DNA from: Bacillus rhizoplanae
GTDB taxonomy: Bacteria; Bacillota; Bacilli; Bacillales; Bacillaceae_G
Assembly (NCBI RefSeq): GCF_917563915.1
Contig: NZ_CAKJTI010000003.1
Span: forward strand, 124,001 to 188,000
Length of the DNA: 64,000 nt
Reading direction: 5' to 3'
Position 1 is the first letter of the stretch; each line of letters begins with the position of its first letter. Of this stretch, positions 9,162-17,844 are shown piece by piece. The notes under the pieces were generated by a model. It did no database searches, was not told the origin of the DNA, and worked only from the letters and a program-made list of their open reading frames with translations. The position numbers and the translations under genes were made by a program.

Positions 9162-10924
9162 TGCTTTGGAAAAGTGTAGTAGGGAAATTATGGATGACGA
9201 TTCTTCTCCTTGTTTCCTTCGTGCTTGGTTTTGTTGCCATTTTACTTTCGCAGTTTTTTGATAATTATTATGTAACAATGGGAGAAACAAGGCTTACGAA
9301 TGTTGCAACGAGTGTTTCTGAATTAATAGAAGAGGGGACGGATGAGCAGACGATAGAACATATCGCATATAAATTTGCTGACCCCCTTTCGCGTATTATT
9401 ATTGTGCAAGATAATAATGAAATATCTGCTTCTCCGGCACAAAAAGGATTGGCAACGCTAACACTAACTGATTTGAAAAATGACAAAGAGTTACAAGCAG
9501 TATTTACAGAACGTAAAAAGGTACAAAAAATTAAAACCGTCCCAGATGAAAATAATAAGAAAAATCCTGACAATGATATTATGATTGTCGGGGTTCCGTT
9601 AAAGTCGTCAAAAGATGGTGCGGTCTTTGTATATCAATCGTTACAAGTACCAAAACAAGGAATAGAAAAATCGACGGATTTTATCTTTTTATCTGCGGGG
9701 ATTGCGATTATTTTAACGACATTCTTTGCCTTTTTCTTGTCAACTCGAATTACAGCCCCACTTCGTAAAATGCGCGAAGTAGCTTTTGAAGTAGCACGCG
9801 GGAAATTCGATGCGAAGGTACCAGCGGTTTCGCAAGATGAGATTGGTGAACTTGCAACAGCTTTAAATCAAATGGGGAAACAATTGAAGTTTAATATTAA
9901 TGCGTTGCAACAAGAGAAAGAACAGCTTTCTAGTATTTTAAGTAGTATGGCTGATGGTGTTATTACGTTAAATCAAGAAGGAGAAGTTGTTGTAATTAAT
10001 CCGCCAGCAGAGCGTTTCTTACAAGTATGGTATGAAGAAAAAGAGATAGAGTTAAGTGTGAGTTTGCCATCGGAGCTTGTTGAACTGTTTCATCTCGTTG
10101 TAGAAAGCGAACAGCAACAAGTGATAGAAGTTAATTTAGAAAAAGGTAATTATGTTGTACTGATGACACCGCTGTACAATCAGACGAAGATTCGCGGTGC
10201 TGTTGCGGTACTTCGTGATATGACGGAAGAACGCCGCCTTGAAAAAATGCGTAAAGATTTTATTGCAAACGTATCGCATGAATTACGTACACCAATGGTT
10301 ATGCTGCAAGGATATAGTGAAGCAATTTTAGATGACATTGTTCAAACGAAAGAAGAAGTACATGAATTTGTGCAAATTATCTATGATGAATCTGTACGCT
10401 TAGGCCGCCTTGTAAATGAATTATTAGATTTAGCTCGAATGGAGAGCGGTCACGTAGAATTACATATATCGGAAGTAGATATTGTTCCATTTGTTGAAAA
10501 GATTGCACGGAAATTCCAAGGGATAGCAAAGGAAAAAGAAGTGCAGTTAGCAGTTGATTTTCGCACTTCTATAGAGCAGCATTCTTTTGATCCGGATCGG
10601 ATGGAACAAGTGTTAACAAATTTAATTGATAATGCTTTAAGGCATACAAATACAGGTGGTAAGGTATCACTTATTATTGATGAGAAAAGTAACGGAATTG
10701 TATTCGAAGTTGAAGATTCTGGGGTTGGTATTCCAGAAGATGATATTCCATTCTTATTTGAACGTTTTTATAAAGCGGATAAGGCTCGTACACGCGGGAA
10801 AACAGGTGGTACAGGGTTAGGACTTGCGATCGCAAAAAACATTGTACGAGGACATGATGGTAAGATTGCAGTGTCGAGTGTAGTAGATAAGGGGACAACA
10901 TTCTCTGTATATTTACCAACATAA
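9161..10924 (+). CDS. resE: Sensor histidine kinase ResE
   Basis: ResE is the membrane sensor kinase and phosphatase for ResD, responding to oxygen limitation and redox or NO signals. The 587 aa protein has transmembrane segments near 10-32 and 170-192 around an extracytoplasmic loop. A HAMP domain (about 190-242), a PAS domain (about 255-345), the HisKA phospho-acceptor in NVSHELRTPMVM near 370, and a HATPase with DNALRHT, DSGVGIPEDD and GTGLGLAIAK boxes follow. It starts ATG directly after resD (A shared). Its stop TAA lies inside the ATAAA end of a bcr1 repeat. Confidence 0.96.
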   Translation: MLWKSVVGKLWMTILLLVSFVLGFVAILLSQFFDNYYVTMGETRLTNVATSVSELIEEGTDEQTIEHIAYKFADPLSRIIIVQDNNEISASPAQKGLATLTLTDLKNDKELQAVFTERKKVQKIKTVPDENNKKNPDNDIMIVGVPLKSSKDGAVFVYQSLQVPKQGIEKSTDFIFLSAGIAIILTTFFAFFLSTRITAPLRKMREVAFEVARGKFDAKVPAVSQDEIGELATALNQMGKQLKFNINALQQEKEQLSSILSSMADGVITLNQEGEVVVINPPAERFLQVWYEEKEIELSVSLPSELVELFHLVVESEQQQVIEVNLEKGNYVVLMTPLYNQTKIRGAVAVLRDMTEERRLEKMRKDFIANVSHELRTPMVMLQGYSEAILDDIVQTKEEVHEFVQIIYDESVRLGRLVNELLDLARMESGHVELHISEVDIVPFVEKIARKFQGIAKEKEVQLAVDFRTSIEQHSFDPDRMEQVLTNLIDNALRHTNTGGKVSLIIDEKSNGIVFEVEDSGVGIPEDDIPFLFERFYKADKARTRGKTGGTGLGLAIAKNIVRGHDGKIAVSSVVDKGTTFSVYLPT

Positions 10925-11072
10925 AGTGAAACTACCATCATTGGGAGAGCATCCCAAAATGATAGTAGTTGAACCAATCGGGCACATGCCAGCAGTTATC
11001 TCTCACCTATCTTCCTCGCTTCTCTCTGAATTTTGAGGCGGGGGTCTTATTGCCCGCGAATAGCGGGATAAG
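10921..11072. repeat. bcr1 repeat immediately after resE
   Basis: The copy begins ATAAAGTGAAACTACCATCAT, with the TAA of resE inside the ATAAA, and ends GCGAATAGCGGGATAAG. It is of the TGCCAGCAGTTAT subtype. Its inner stem is intact (CTCACCT with AGGCGGG-type pairing), while the outer arm is mismatched. Confidence 0.93.
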
Positions 11073-11098
11073 TATGATGGAATTATATGCGAATTTTT

Positions 11099-11128
11099 AA
11101 GCTTATCTTTTTGATAAGCTTTTTTTAA
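11099..11128 (+). terminator. Terminator downstream of resDE and its bcr1 copy
   Basis: AAGCTTATC/GATAAGCTT stem with a short T-rich loop and a TTTTTTT tail. Confidence 0.9.
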
Positions 11129-11190
11129 TGAAAAATAAAAGGAATGTTAATATAAGAGAAGAATGAAAAAGAGAGATAAGGAGAGAAAAC

Positions 11191-11772
11191 ATGAAGCTAT
11201 ATACAAAGACAGGAGATAAGGGGCAAACAAGCCTTATTGGAGGACGCGTAGATAAAGACAATTTGCGAGTAGAGGCGTATGGAACAATTGATGAGGCGAA
11301 TTCGTTTATTGGACATGCGATGACATTGTTGCAGGGTGAATTGTTTCAAGATATTCATCAAGAACTTGAAAAAATTCAGCATGAGTTGTTTGATTGTGGC
11401 GGGGATTTAGCAATTGTGAAGAGAAAAATTCCGTATAAAGTAACAGAAGACATCATTACTTTTCTAGAGGAAAGGATTGATGTATATGTACAAGAAGCGC
11501 CGCCACTTGAGCGTTTTATTTTACCAGGAGGAAGTCAAGGAGCAGCTATTATTCACATTGCTCGCACTGTTACACGAAGAGCAGAACGTTGTATTGTTTC
11601 TTTAAAGAAACAAGATGAGATTAATGAATATGTTTTGCAATACGTAAATCGATTATCGGATTATTTATTTGCAGTTGCAAGAGTTGTGAACGCTCGTTCT
11701 AATGTGAATGATGTAGAATATGAGAGAAGCGGGATTGTATTTCGAGATAAAGAGGAGAAGAAAGAGAAATAG
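11191..11772 (+). CDS. yvqK: ATP:cob(I)alamin adenosyltransferase (PduO type)
   Basis: The enzyme transfers the adenosyl group of ATP to cob(I)alamin to make coenzyme B12. The 193 aa protein starts with the PduO signature TKTGDKGQTSLIGG (residues 5-18) for ATP binding, has VEAYGTIDEANSFIG near 28-42 and the helical bundle motif RTVTRRAER near 126-134. The ATG follows GGAGAG. It stands alone between two terminators. A B12-type binding regulator is encoded at 19.9 kb, so cobalamin use is plausible in this strain. Confidence 0.93.
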   Translation: MKLYTKTGDKGQTSLIGGRVDKDNLRVEAYGTIDEANSFIGHAMTLLQGELFQDIHQELEKIQHELFDCGGDLAIVKRKIPYKVTEDIITFLEERIDVYVQEAPPLERFILPGGSQGAAIIHIARTVTRRAERCIVSLKKQDEINEYVLQYVNRLSDYLFAVARVVNARSNVNDVEYERSGIVFRDKEEKKEK

Positions 11773-11788
11773 GCTCTTTCTTTTTTTG
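11761..11788 (+). terminator. Terminator of the adenosyltransferase gene
   Basis: AAAGAG/CTCTTT stem and seven T, overlapping the stop codon. Confidence 0.75.
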
Positions 11789-11857
11789 TATACTTTTTGC
11801 TATAATCAACCAAAATAGAGAAAGTGTGATTGTTATTTAGAAAACGGAGGATTTATA

Positions 11858-12472
11858 ATGAAAGCTTTAAAAATCATTTTGCTTTTCTTTTGTGTCTTTT
11901 TTATAGCACAAACAGAAGGTGCTGCTGAAGAAAAGCGGTGGGCGTGGCCGGTAGAGGGGAGAATTAGCGATTATTTTGGAACGAGAAATGGAAAACATTT
12001 TGGGATTGATATTGCTGCACCGATCGGCACTTCAATAGCAGCTATGCAAGATGGTGTTGTAACAAGATCTTATTTTTCTGATAGCTACGGGCATGTTGTG
12101 TTTATTAAACATGAAGATTATGAAGCTGTATATGCCCATATGAATAAGCGACTTGTGAGAGAGGGAGATGCAGTTTTAAAAGGGCAAAAAATTGGTCAAG
12201 TAGGGAATACAGGACAATCGAATGGTGCTCACTTACATTTAGAAGTTCATAAAGGGGCTTGGACGATAGCGAAAACAAATGCAGTGAATCCGCTGCAAAT
12301 GATTCAAGAAAAGCCTAATACGGTAGCATCTGCTTCTGTATATGTCGTGCAAAAAGGTGATACATTGATCAGTATTGCTAGGAAGTTTGGTACAACTGTT
12401 GAAGAATTAAAAGTGAAAAATTATTTGCAAAAAGATACAATTTATCCGTCGCAAAAATTACATATTAATTGA
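11858..12472 (+). CDS. Secreted M23 peptidase with C-terminal LysM domain
   Basis: This is probably a cell-wall endopeptidase or a regulator of one. The 204 aa protein has a signal peptide (hydrophobic 5-18, likely cleavage after EGA), then an M23/LytM domain (about 28-148). The zinc ligands are present: GKHFGIDIAA (HxxxD) and GAHLHLEVH (HxH). One LysM repeat (about 160-203) begins VYVVQKGDTLISIARKFGT and would bind peptidoglycan. The four zinc-site residues look complete, so it is likely active. The ATG has CGGAGG upstream. It is monocistronic and ends at a bidirectional terminator. No specific gene name can be given. Confidence 0.88.
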   Translation: MKALKIILLFFCVFFIAQTEGAAEEKRWAWPVEGRISDYFGTRNGKHFGIDIAAPIGTSIAAMQDGVVTRSYFSDSYGHVVFIKHEDYEAVYAHMNKRLVREGDAVLKGQKIGQVGNTGQSNGAHLHLEVHKGAWTIAKTNAVNPLQMIQEKPNTVASASVYVVQKGDTLISIARKFGTTVEELKVKNYLQKDTIYPSQKLHIN

Positions 12473-12500
12473 AAAAGAGCTAGGAAGACTAGCTCTTTCA
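12471..12500. terminator. Bidirectional terminator between convergent genes
   Basis: GAAAAAGAGCT/AGCTCTTTC has A and T runs on both sides. It serves the M23 gene on + and the membrane protein gene on -. Confidence 0.85.
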
Positions 12501-12504
12501 CTTG

Positions 12505-13188
12505 TTACCAAAAAATAAAGATACATGCAAATCCAGCAATTATTAAATAGCTATAATAATAAAACACTTTAGCTCGTGTTTTTTCTTTTGTTCTAAATAA
12601 GACAAGAGTAGGTTCAATAAGACCGATAGCAAAACAAAGAAGACCGAGCAGCATACAGCCGAGAGATAGCGAATACAAAGCAATTTGAATTTGAAATGGG
12701 AGAATCAATTTTAATAAAAATGCAATAAGCACAGTATAGCAAATAGTCCCAATATACATATTCAATGCTGTATTAGATCGATAACCAGGCAGTTTTTTTA
12801 AAAATGATCTGGAAACAATTTCTGTTTCTAGGGATGTATAAGTTTGAATAATTTTTTCTGCCTTTTTTCCTTGATGAAAAAGAGAAAGAATCCAATTTCG
12901 TTCTCCTTGAAAGACAAAATGAGTTTTTGTTAAATAATGATCAATTTTGACTTTTTTCCAGCTTTTCCATGGATGTCTTTCGCAAAGTCTTAGTTTACTG
13001 TCTGAATTTTTATCATATTGATATACACTAATGCCATCTTCATCAAAAGCAGCATAATATGTATCTCTTGAGAATTTACCTGAGTCAAGAGGACAATAGA
13101 ACAGCAATTCCTTTTTTAAATAAAAGTATTCTTTGCGAAGATTTTTTTTCATAATTTCTCGAATAGGCAGTTTTTTTTCTTTACTCAT
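12505..13188 (-). CDS. Uncharacterised membrane protein
   Basis: I do not recognise a family. The 227 aa protein has a basic N-terminal soluble half (KKEKKLPIREIMKKNLRKE region) and hydrophobic segments in its last 90 residues (roughly 143-160, 164-190 and 208-226), so it looks anchored by three or four C-terminal helices. The ATG at 13188 is chosen because GGAGG lies six bases before it; an upstream ATG in frame (13236) lacks a ribosome site. It is convergent with the M23 gene and shares its terminator. Aromatic and basic composition (repeated FYL, WKSWKK) is not diagnostic. Confidence 0.75.
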   Translation of the reverse strand: MSKEKKLPIREIMKKNLRKEYFYLKKELLFYCPLDSGKFSRDTYYAAFDEDGISVYQYDKNSDSKLRLCERHPWKSWKKVKIDHYLTKTHFVFQGERNWILSLFHQGKKAEKIIQTYTSLETEIVSRSFLKKLPGYRSNTALNMYIGTICYTVLIAFLLKLILPFQIQIALYSLSLGCMLLGLLCFAIGLIEPTLVLFRTKEKTRAKVFYYYSYLIIAGFACIFIFW

Positions 13189-13278
13189 GACATTTCCTCC
13201 ATTGTAAGAAAATGCTGTTTTTCTTAACAATATCATATCTTATCACTTTCACGTATAAATGGCTAGAGAATTGTGGGT

Positions 13279-13313
13279 AAAAAAGAACAAACACGAAAAT
13301 TTGTTCTTTTTTG
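13279..13313. terminator. Orphan bidirectional terminator-like hairpin
   Basis: AAAAAAGAACAAA and TTTGTTCTTTTTT form a 13 bp stem around CACGAAAA. No gene ends here on either strand: it lies about 90 bp upstream of a minus-strand gene and 240 bp upstream of the FMN riboswitch. Confidence 0.65.
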
Positions 13314-13369
13314 TCATATTATTTACTTATTATTAGAATGGCATGCAATTATGAGAATGTGACTGGATA

Positions 13370-13455
13370 AAGAAAATTTCCCTCAGTGGAAGTTTTCTTT
13401 ATCCCCGGCCTATCTTCTTCGCTTTTCTCTGCATCTTGAGGTGGGGGACTGCTAA
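13370..13455. repeat. bcr1 repeat, internally deleted
   Basis: GATAAAG, TTCCCTCAGTGGAAG, CCTATCTTCTTCGCTTTTCTCTGCATCTTGAGGTGGGGG and ACTGCT keep bcr1 order, but the middle third is missing. Confidence 0.8.
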
Positions 13456-13501
13456 GTATAGAAAGGTGTTGCACAATGTGAGTGAAAAAGAAGCATTTTC
13501 A

Positions 13502-13530
13502 TTCACATTGTTTTAAAATTGTTGTATAAT
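13502..13530 (+). promoter_or_regulatory. Probable promoter of the FMN riboswitch-ribU unit
   Basis: TTCACA (13502-13507), 17 bases, TATAAT (13525-13530), about 25 bp before the riboswitch. Confidence 0.6.
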
Positions 13531-13553
13531 GATGTGGAAAATAGAATATCGGT

Positions 13554-13690
13554 CTATCTTCGGGGCAGGGTGAAAATCCCGACCGGCGGTGATGAACATG
13601 TATTTTTGTTCTAAGCCCGCGAGCCGTTAAGGCAGGATTTGGTGCGATTCCAAAGCCGACAGTACAGTCTGGATGGGAGAAGATGGAGGT
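13554..13690 (+). ncRNA. FMN riboswitch (RFN element)
   Basis: The conserved RFN blocks are all present in order: CTTCGGGGCAGGGTGAAA, TCCCGACCGGCGGTGAT, AGCCCGCGAGC, GGATTTGGTGCGATTCC, AAAGCCGACAGTACAGTC and GGATGGGAGAAG. It binds flavin mononucleotide and controls the downstream riboflavin transporter; a terminator follows it, so repression is probably by premature termination. Confidence 0.97.
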
Positions 13691-13747
13691 TCGAGCGTTC
13701 AAAAAAGATAAATGTTTGAACGTCTGTTTGATGTGCCTAAAATTTCT

Positions 13748-13778
13748 CCCTTTGCGTTTCGGACGCGAAGGGTTTTTT
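13748..13778 (+). terminator. Expression-platform terminator of the FMN riboswitch
   Basis: A CCCTTTGCGT/ACGCGAAGGG stem with loop TTCGG is followed by six T. It lies between the aptamer and the ribU start, as expected for an FMN-OFF switch. Confidence 0.88.
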
Positions 13779-13854
13779 CATACAAGAATATATTTAGGCA
13801 TAGCAGAGCCTTTCCACTTTCCATGAGATGATCGATGGAAAAGGAGAGAGAAAC

Positions 13855-14433
13855 ATGAAACAACAGAAGAGTGTAGTACAAATGATGAGCGTTGCGATGC
13901 TAAGCAGCATTGCGTATTTATTAATGATGCTGGATTTTCCACTTCCAGGGCTGCCGCCGTTTTTGCAAATTGATTTTAGTGATGTCCCAGCATTAATTGC
14001 AGCCATTATTTTTGGGCCAATTTCAGGTGTAATTGTAGAAGGGATAAAAAACGTCCTGTATTATAGTATTCAAGGAGATTTAACGGGCGTACCTGTAGGA
14101 GAAGTGGCGAATTTTGTTGCTGGATGTCTCTTTATTCTTCCGGCATCTCTTTTATTCCGTAAACATCGCACAGTAAAAAGTTTAACAACAGGATTAATGT
14201 TCGGAACAATTATGATGACAGTAATTATGAGTGTATTAAATTATTTCATCATTTTTCCAGCTTACACTTGGTTCTTAGGTCAACCTGCTATGTCTAACGA
14301 TGCAATGCGTCAAATAATTGTAGCGGGAATTTTACCTTTTAATATAATTAAAGGAATTATAGTAACAATTATTTTTGTTCCTTTATTTTCTCGATTGAAA
14401 GTATGGGTATTTGCGAAAATGAAAAATGCATAA
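13855..14433 (+). CDS. ribU: Riboflavin transporter, ECF substrate-binding subunit RibU
   Basis: RibU is the membrane S-component that binds riboflavin and docks on the shared ECF energising module. The 192 aa protein has about five to six helices and the N-terminal S-component signature MLSSIAYLLMMLDFPLPGLPPFLQ-type region (about 14-37), followed by DFSDVPALIAAIIFGPISG and EGIKNVLYY. The ATG at 13855 follows AAAGGAGAGAG; an earlier in-frame ATG at 13828 lacks this. The FMN riboswitch directly upstream confirms the substrate. Confidence 0.96.
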   Translation: MKQQKSVVQMMSVAMLSSIAYLLMMLDFPLPGLPPFLQIDFSDVPALIAAIIFGPISGVIVEGIKNVLYYSIQGDLTGVPVGEVANFVAGCLFILPASLLFRKHRTVKSLTTGLMFGTIMMTVIMSVLNYFIIFPAYTWFLGQPAMSNDAMRQIIVAGILPFNIIKGIIVTIIFVPLFSRLKVWVFAKMKNA

Positions 14434-14445
14434 ATAGAAGGTTTT

Positions 14446-14479
14446 GCATCAGTGGAAGTTTTTCTGCTGATGTTTTTTT
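14446..14479 (+). terminator. Terminator of ribU
   Basis: GCATCAG/CTGATG stem and seven T. The stem resembles a bcr1 end (CATCAGTGGAAG), so the terminator may be made from repeat sequence. Confidence 0.7.
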
Positions 14480-14633
14480 ATCTCACATTAACGGGCAGTA
14501 AGACCCCCACTTCAAGATTGTGAGGAACTCGAAGAAGATAGGTGGGGGATAACTGCTGGCATACGCCCGATTGGTTCAACTAACCATCAGTGGGGGATGA
14601 AAAAAACCCCCACTGATGGAAGTTTCACTTTAT
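14477..14633. repeat. bcr1 repeat, full-length copy after ribU
   Basis: Runs from TTTATCTCACATTAACGGGCAGTAAG to GGAAGTTTCACTTTAT, with all three inverted repeats. The CCCCCACTGATGG arm pairs with CCATCAGTGGGGG. Confidence 0.95.
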
Positions 14634-14733
14634 TTCGCATAAGGAGCCGTAAGAGTCTGTTTGATGAGACTGATCACTAAATTTAGGATGAGTGACTAGT
14701 GAAAGTTGTGCTTCATAGAAGAAAATAAAGTGT

Positions 14734-14768
14734 AAAAAAATCCCCCTCATTATTTGAGGGGGATTTTT
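14734..14768 (-). terminator. Terminator of the ferredoxin gene
   Basis: On the minus strand, AAATCCCCCTCAAA/TGAGGGGGATTT is followed by T. It lies 17 bp after the ferredoxin stop. Confidence 0.92.
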
Positions 14769-14784
14769 GAAGTCAACAATAAGA

Positions 14785-15087
<303 letters not shown>

Positions 15088-15139
15088 TTATAACCTTATT
15101 GTAAAACGGTTTTTGAAACTTTTCAATACAAAATTATAA

Positions 15140-15154
15140 TGATAATTCTTATCA
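15140..15154 (-). promoter_or_regulatory. Fur-type operator upstream of ferredoxin
   Basis: TGATAATTCTTATCA matches the Bacillus Fur 7-1-7 consensus TGATAATNATTATCA at 14 of 15 positions. On the minus strand it overlaps the possible promoter TTGACA-N17-TTATCA; a second possible promoter, TTGAAA-N17-TACAAT, lies nearer the gene. The site is 107 bp from the ferredoxin start and about 100 bp from divergent ypbB. Confidence 0.65.
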
Positions 15155-15254
15155 ATTGAATGTGTCAACTAATTTCTATAGTTGTACATAAAATTTTAAA
15201 AATATCTAAATATGATGCATTTTGTTACAATGAAAGTAGAAGAAGCGTGAAAGG

Positions 15255-16328
15255 GTGGAAGAAGCGTTGCAGCTACAATATACCGTACTATACTGTTTAA
15301 AACAATTAAAAGGTGAACGAACGGTTTCTTCTATTTATCACCTTTTAAAAGGGAAACGTTCTTCACAAACATTGCAAGATGGGAATATGTTTCATCTTTC
15401 CTTTTTGTTTAGTGTACATAAATCTTTAAGACGTCATGATTATGATAAACAGATTGAAGCATTATTAAACAAGCAACTTATTACATGTGTGCATGAAAAT
15501 ACTTACATTTTATCTGAAATGGGAGAGAAACAAGTAAACGAATGGGGAAAATTCTTTTCTTTCCCGAAATATTTACACGGTTTGCAATACGGCGAACTTG
15601 GAGAGAGCTTTTGGAAAAGGTTATCCTTAATTGTGCAAACTGTATCTAATTTGCAACAGAAATATGTGAAATTCCTTCCAATTCAGCAAGATACAGAAAT
15701 CACGATGTGGGTAAAACGATTTATTATGAACTCTCCTGTTTCAAGAGGACAATTAGCGGAACAGTTATATAAAGAAATAAATTCAATATTAATGTATGTT
15801 ACCTCTCTAGAAGCAACCATTTTCGTATATCGTCTAACAGGATACCATCGTATTGGTTATACAATAGATCAACTTGGAGATATGATGAAGCAAGATGCGT
15901 TTCGAGTATATCTTTTATTTTGGGGAACGACTCATTTCATCATTCAACATGTACAAAATCATCAGCAGAATTTTCCGTTATTGGCACAAATTATTGCGTA
16001 TCCGAATGAAAAAGCAGATTTATTTAGTATATCAACACAAAAAACATATCAACTATGGAAGCAAGGACGAACTATGGAGGAAATTGCTAGGATAAGAAAA
16101 TTAAAAGTAGCGACAATTGAGGATCATATTGTAGAAATTGCATTGCGTGAAAAAGAATTTCAGGTGGAGCAATTTGTAGAAAAAGAAAAAATGAAACAAA
16201 TACAGAAAATGATTGAGCAGTTACAAACGCGGAAGCTGCGAGTCTTAAAACAAACTGCTGGAGAGCATGTTTCCTATTTTGAAATTCGTCTTGTATTAGC
16301 GCGAGTAGGGGGATTACATGAAGCTTGA
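15255..16328 (+). CDS. ypbB: YpbB, RecQ-partner protein with C-terminal helix-turn-helix
   Basis: The biochemical role is unknown, but the gene is consistently paired with the RecQ-type helicase recS. The 357 aa protein is largely helical. Near residues 258-300 it carries the HTH_40-type 'helicase HTH' domain (LWKQGRTMEEIARIRKLK, then ATIEDHIVEIAL), a module often fused to RecQ C-termini in other bacteria. Having it on a separate but overlapping protein suggests YpbB supplies this domain to RecS. Start is GTG with AAAGGG. The end overlaps recS by 11 bp. Confidence 0.9.
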   Translation: MEEALQLQYTVLYCLKQLKGERTVSSIYHLLKGKRSSQTLQDGNMFHLSFLFSVHKSLRRHDYDKQIEALLNKQLITCVHENTYILSEMGEKQVNEWGKFFSFPKYLHGLQYGELGESFWKRLSLIVQTVSNLQQKYVKFLPIQQDTEITMWVKRFIMNSPVSRGQLAEQLYKEINSILMYVTSLEATIFVYRLTGYHRIGYTIDQLGDMMKQDAFRVYLLFWGTTHFIIQHVQNHQQNFPLLAQIIAYPNEKADLFSISTQKTYQLWKQGRTMEEIARIRKLKVATIEDHIVEIALREKEFQVEQFVEKEKMKQIQKMIEQLQTRKLRVLKQTAGEHVSYFEIRLVLARVGGLHEA

Positions 16329-17844
16329 AGATGTTTTATATCAGTGGTTTGGGTACCGGACATTTCGGCCAGGGCAAAAGGAAGTCATTGCAGACTTATT
16401 AAATGGAAATTCTGTTGTAGCGATGCTGCCAACTGGAGGGGGGAAATCGCTCTGTTATCAGCTTCCAGGATTTATACAAGATGGAACGGTACTCATTGTT
16501 TCACCGCTATTGTCATTAATGGAAGATCAAGTTACACAGTTAAAATACATGGTGAAAAATCAAGTTATTGCCTTTAACAGCTTTCGAACAATGGCAGAGA
16601 AAAAAGAAGCTATGCGGCGGTTGCATTCCTATAAATTTGTATTCGTGTCTCCTGAAATGCTGCAATCAGATGTGTTGCTAAAAGAATTAAGGAAAATTCA
16701 TATCTCTTTATTTGTTGTGGACGAAGCACATTGTATTTCTCAATGGGGATATGATTTTCGAACAGATTATAAAAAGCTAGATCAAGTTATTGCATCGATG
16801 GGCCATCCTACGGTTCTTGCTTTAACAGCTACTGCTACGAAAGAAGTATTACAAGATATTATTGAAAGTTTAAATTTGAAAGATGTGAGGCAGCACTTAT
16901 ATTCGATTGATCGTCCTAATATTGCTATGAAAGTAGAATTTGTACAAACCATTCAAAAGAAAAAAGAAGTGCTGTTATCTCATGTGAAATATTTACAAAG
17001 TCCTGGCATTATTTATTGTTCGAGTAGAGCTTGGACTGAACGTCTTGCAGCGTATTTAAGAAGTGAAGGGATTGCAGATGTTGCGCATTATCATGGTGGA
17101 ATGGAACATGAAGAACGGATGTTAATTCAGCAACAATTTATGAATGATCAACTCCAGCTCGTTGTGTGTACAAGTGCATTTGGTATGGGAGTAAATAAGC
17201 AAAACACACGCTATATTATTCATTTTCATTATCCGACAAATATAGAGTCTTATTTGCAAGAGATTGGACGGGCAGGGCGAGATGGAGAGCCAAGCATTGC
17301 TATTTTGCTATGTAGTCCGCTTGATCATGAGTTGCCAATCTCCATTATTGAAGAAGAATTACCAAATGAACAACAAATACGTTTTTTATTTTCTTTATTA
17401 CGAGAAACAATGTTTCACACCCAAGTATTACCGTTAGAAGGTGTAGAAGAAATTTGCTACAATACAGCAGGATTGAGTGAACAACATTGGCGATTTATTC
17501 GGTATCATTTTGAAAAGATGAAAATCATACAACGTAGAGAATTGATGATTGAATCCTTGTCAGATGAAGCGGAGCGGAAGTTAATTGCAGAAGTGAAAAC
17601 TCGGCTTTATAATAAATACGGTCAACTAGAAACGATGAAAAAATGGATGCGACGAACAGATTGTAAAAGAGAAGCAATTCTTTCCCAGTTTGGATATGTA
17701 AAGGAAACGCAGCCGGAAAATTGCTGTGACTATTGCGGGATTCATATAGAAGATTATAAAAAAAGACAAGCGAGGCAACCTGTTTTCGACTATAATTGGG
17801 AAACAGAGTTACAATTGCTCTTCGGATTCAGAATGGAGGAATGA
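16318..17844 (+). CDS. recS: RecQ-family ATP-dependent DNA helicase RecS
   Basis: This is a 3'-5' DNA helicase for recombinational repair. The 508 aa protein has the motif GYRTFRPGQ (motif 0), Walker A LPTGGGKSLCYQL near 37-49, DEAH box VVDEAHCISQWG near 139-150, LALTATAT (motif III), HGGM and QEIGRAGRDG (motif VI). A zinc-binding RQC-type part (about 440-485) has CKREAIL, CCDYCG cysteines. There is no HRDC domain, so it is the short RecS (ypbC) type rather than full-length RecQ. It overlaps ypbB and touches ypbD. Confidence 0.95.
   Translation: MKLEDVLYQWFGYRTFRPGQKEVIADLLNGNSVVAMLPTGGGKSLCYQLPGFIQDGTVLIVSPLLSLMEDQVTQLKYMVKNQVIAFNSFRTMAEKKEAMRRLHSYKFVFVSPEMLQSDVLLKELRKIHISLFVVDEAHCISQWGYDFRTDYKKLDQVIASMGHPTVLALTATATKEVLQDIIESLNLKDVRQHLYSIDRPNIAMKVEFVQTIQKKKEVLLSHVKYLQSPGIIYCSSRAWTERLAAYLRSEGIADVAHYHGGMEHEERMLIQQQFMNDQLQLVVCTSAFGMGVNKQNTRYIIHFHYPTNIESYLQEIGRAGRDGEPSIAILLCSPLDHELPISIIEEELPNEQQIRFLFSLLRETMFHTQVLPLEGVEEICYNTAGLSEQHWRFIRYHFEKMKIIQRRELMIESLSDEAERKLIAEVKTRLYNKYGQLETMKKWMRRTDCKREAILSQFGYVKETQPENCCDYCGIHIEDYKKRQARQPVFDYNWETELQLLFGFRMEE

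Noticed and set aside
13499-13702. Minus-strand frame of 67 codons
   Set aside because: It is the complement of the FMN riboswitch.
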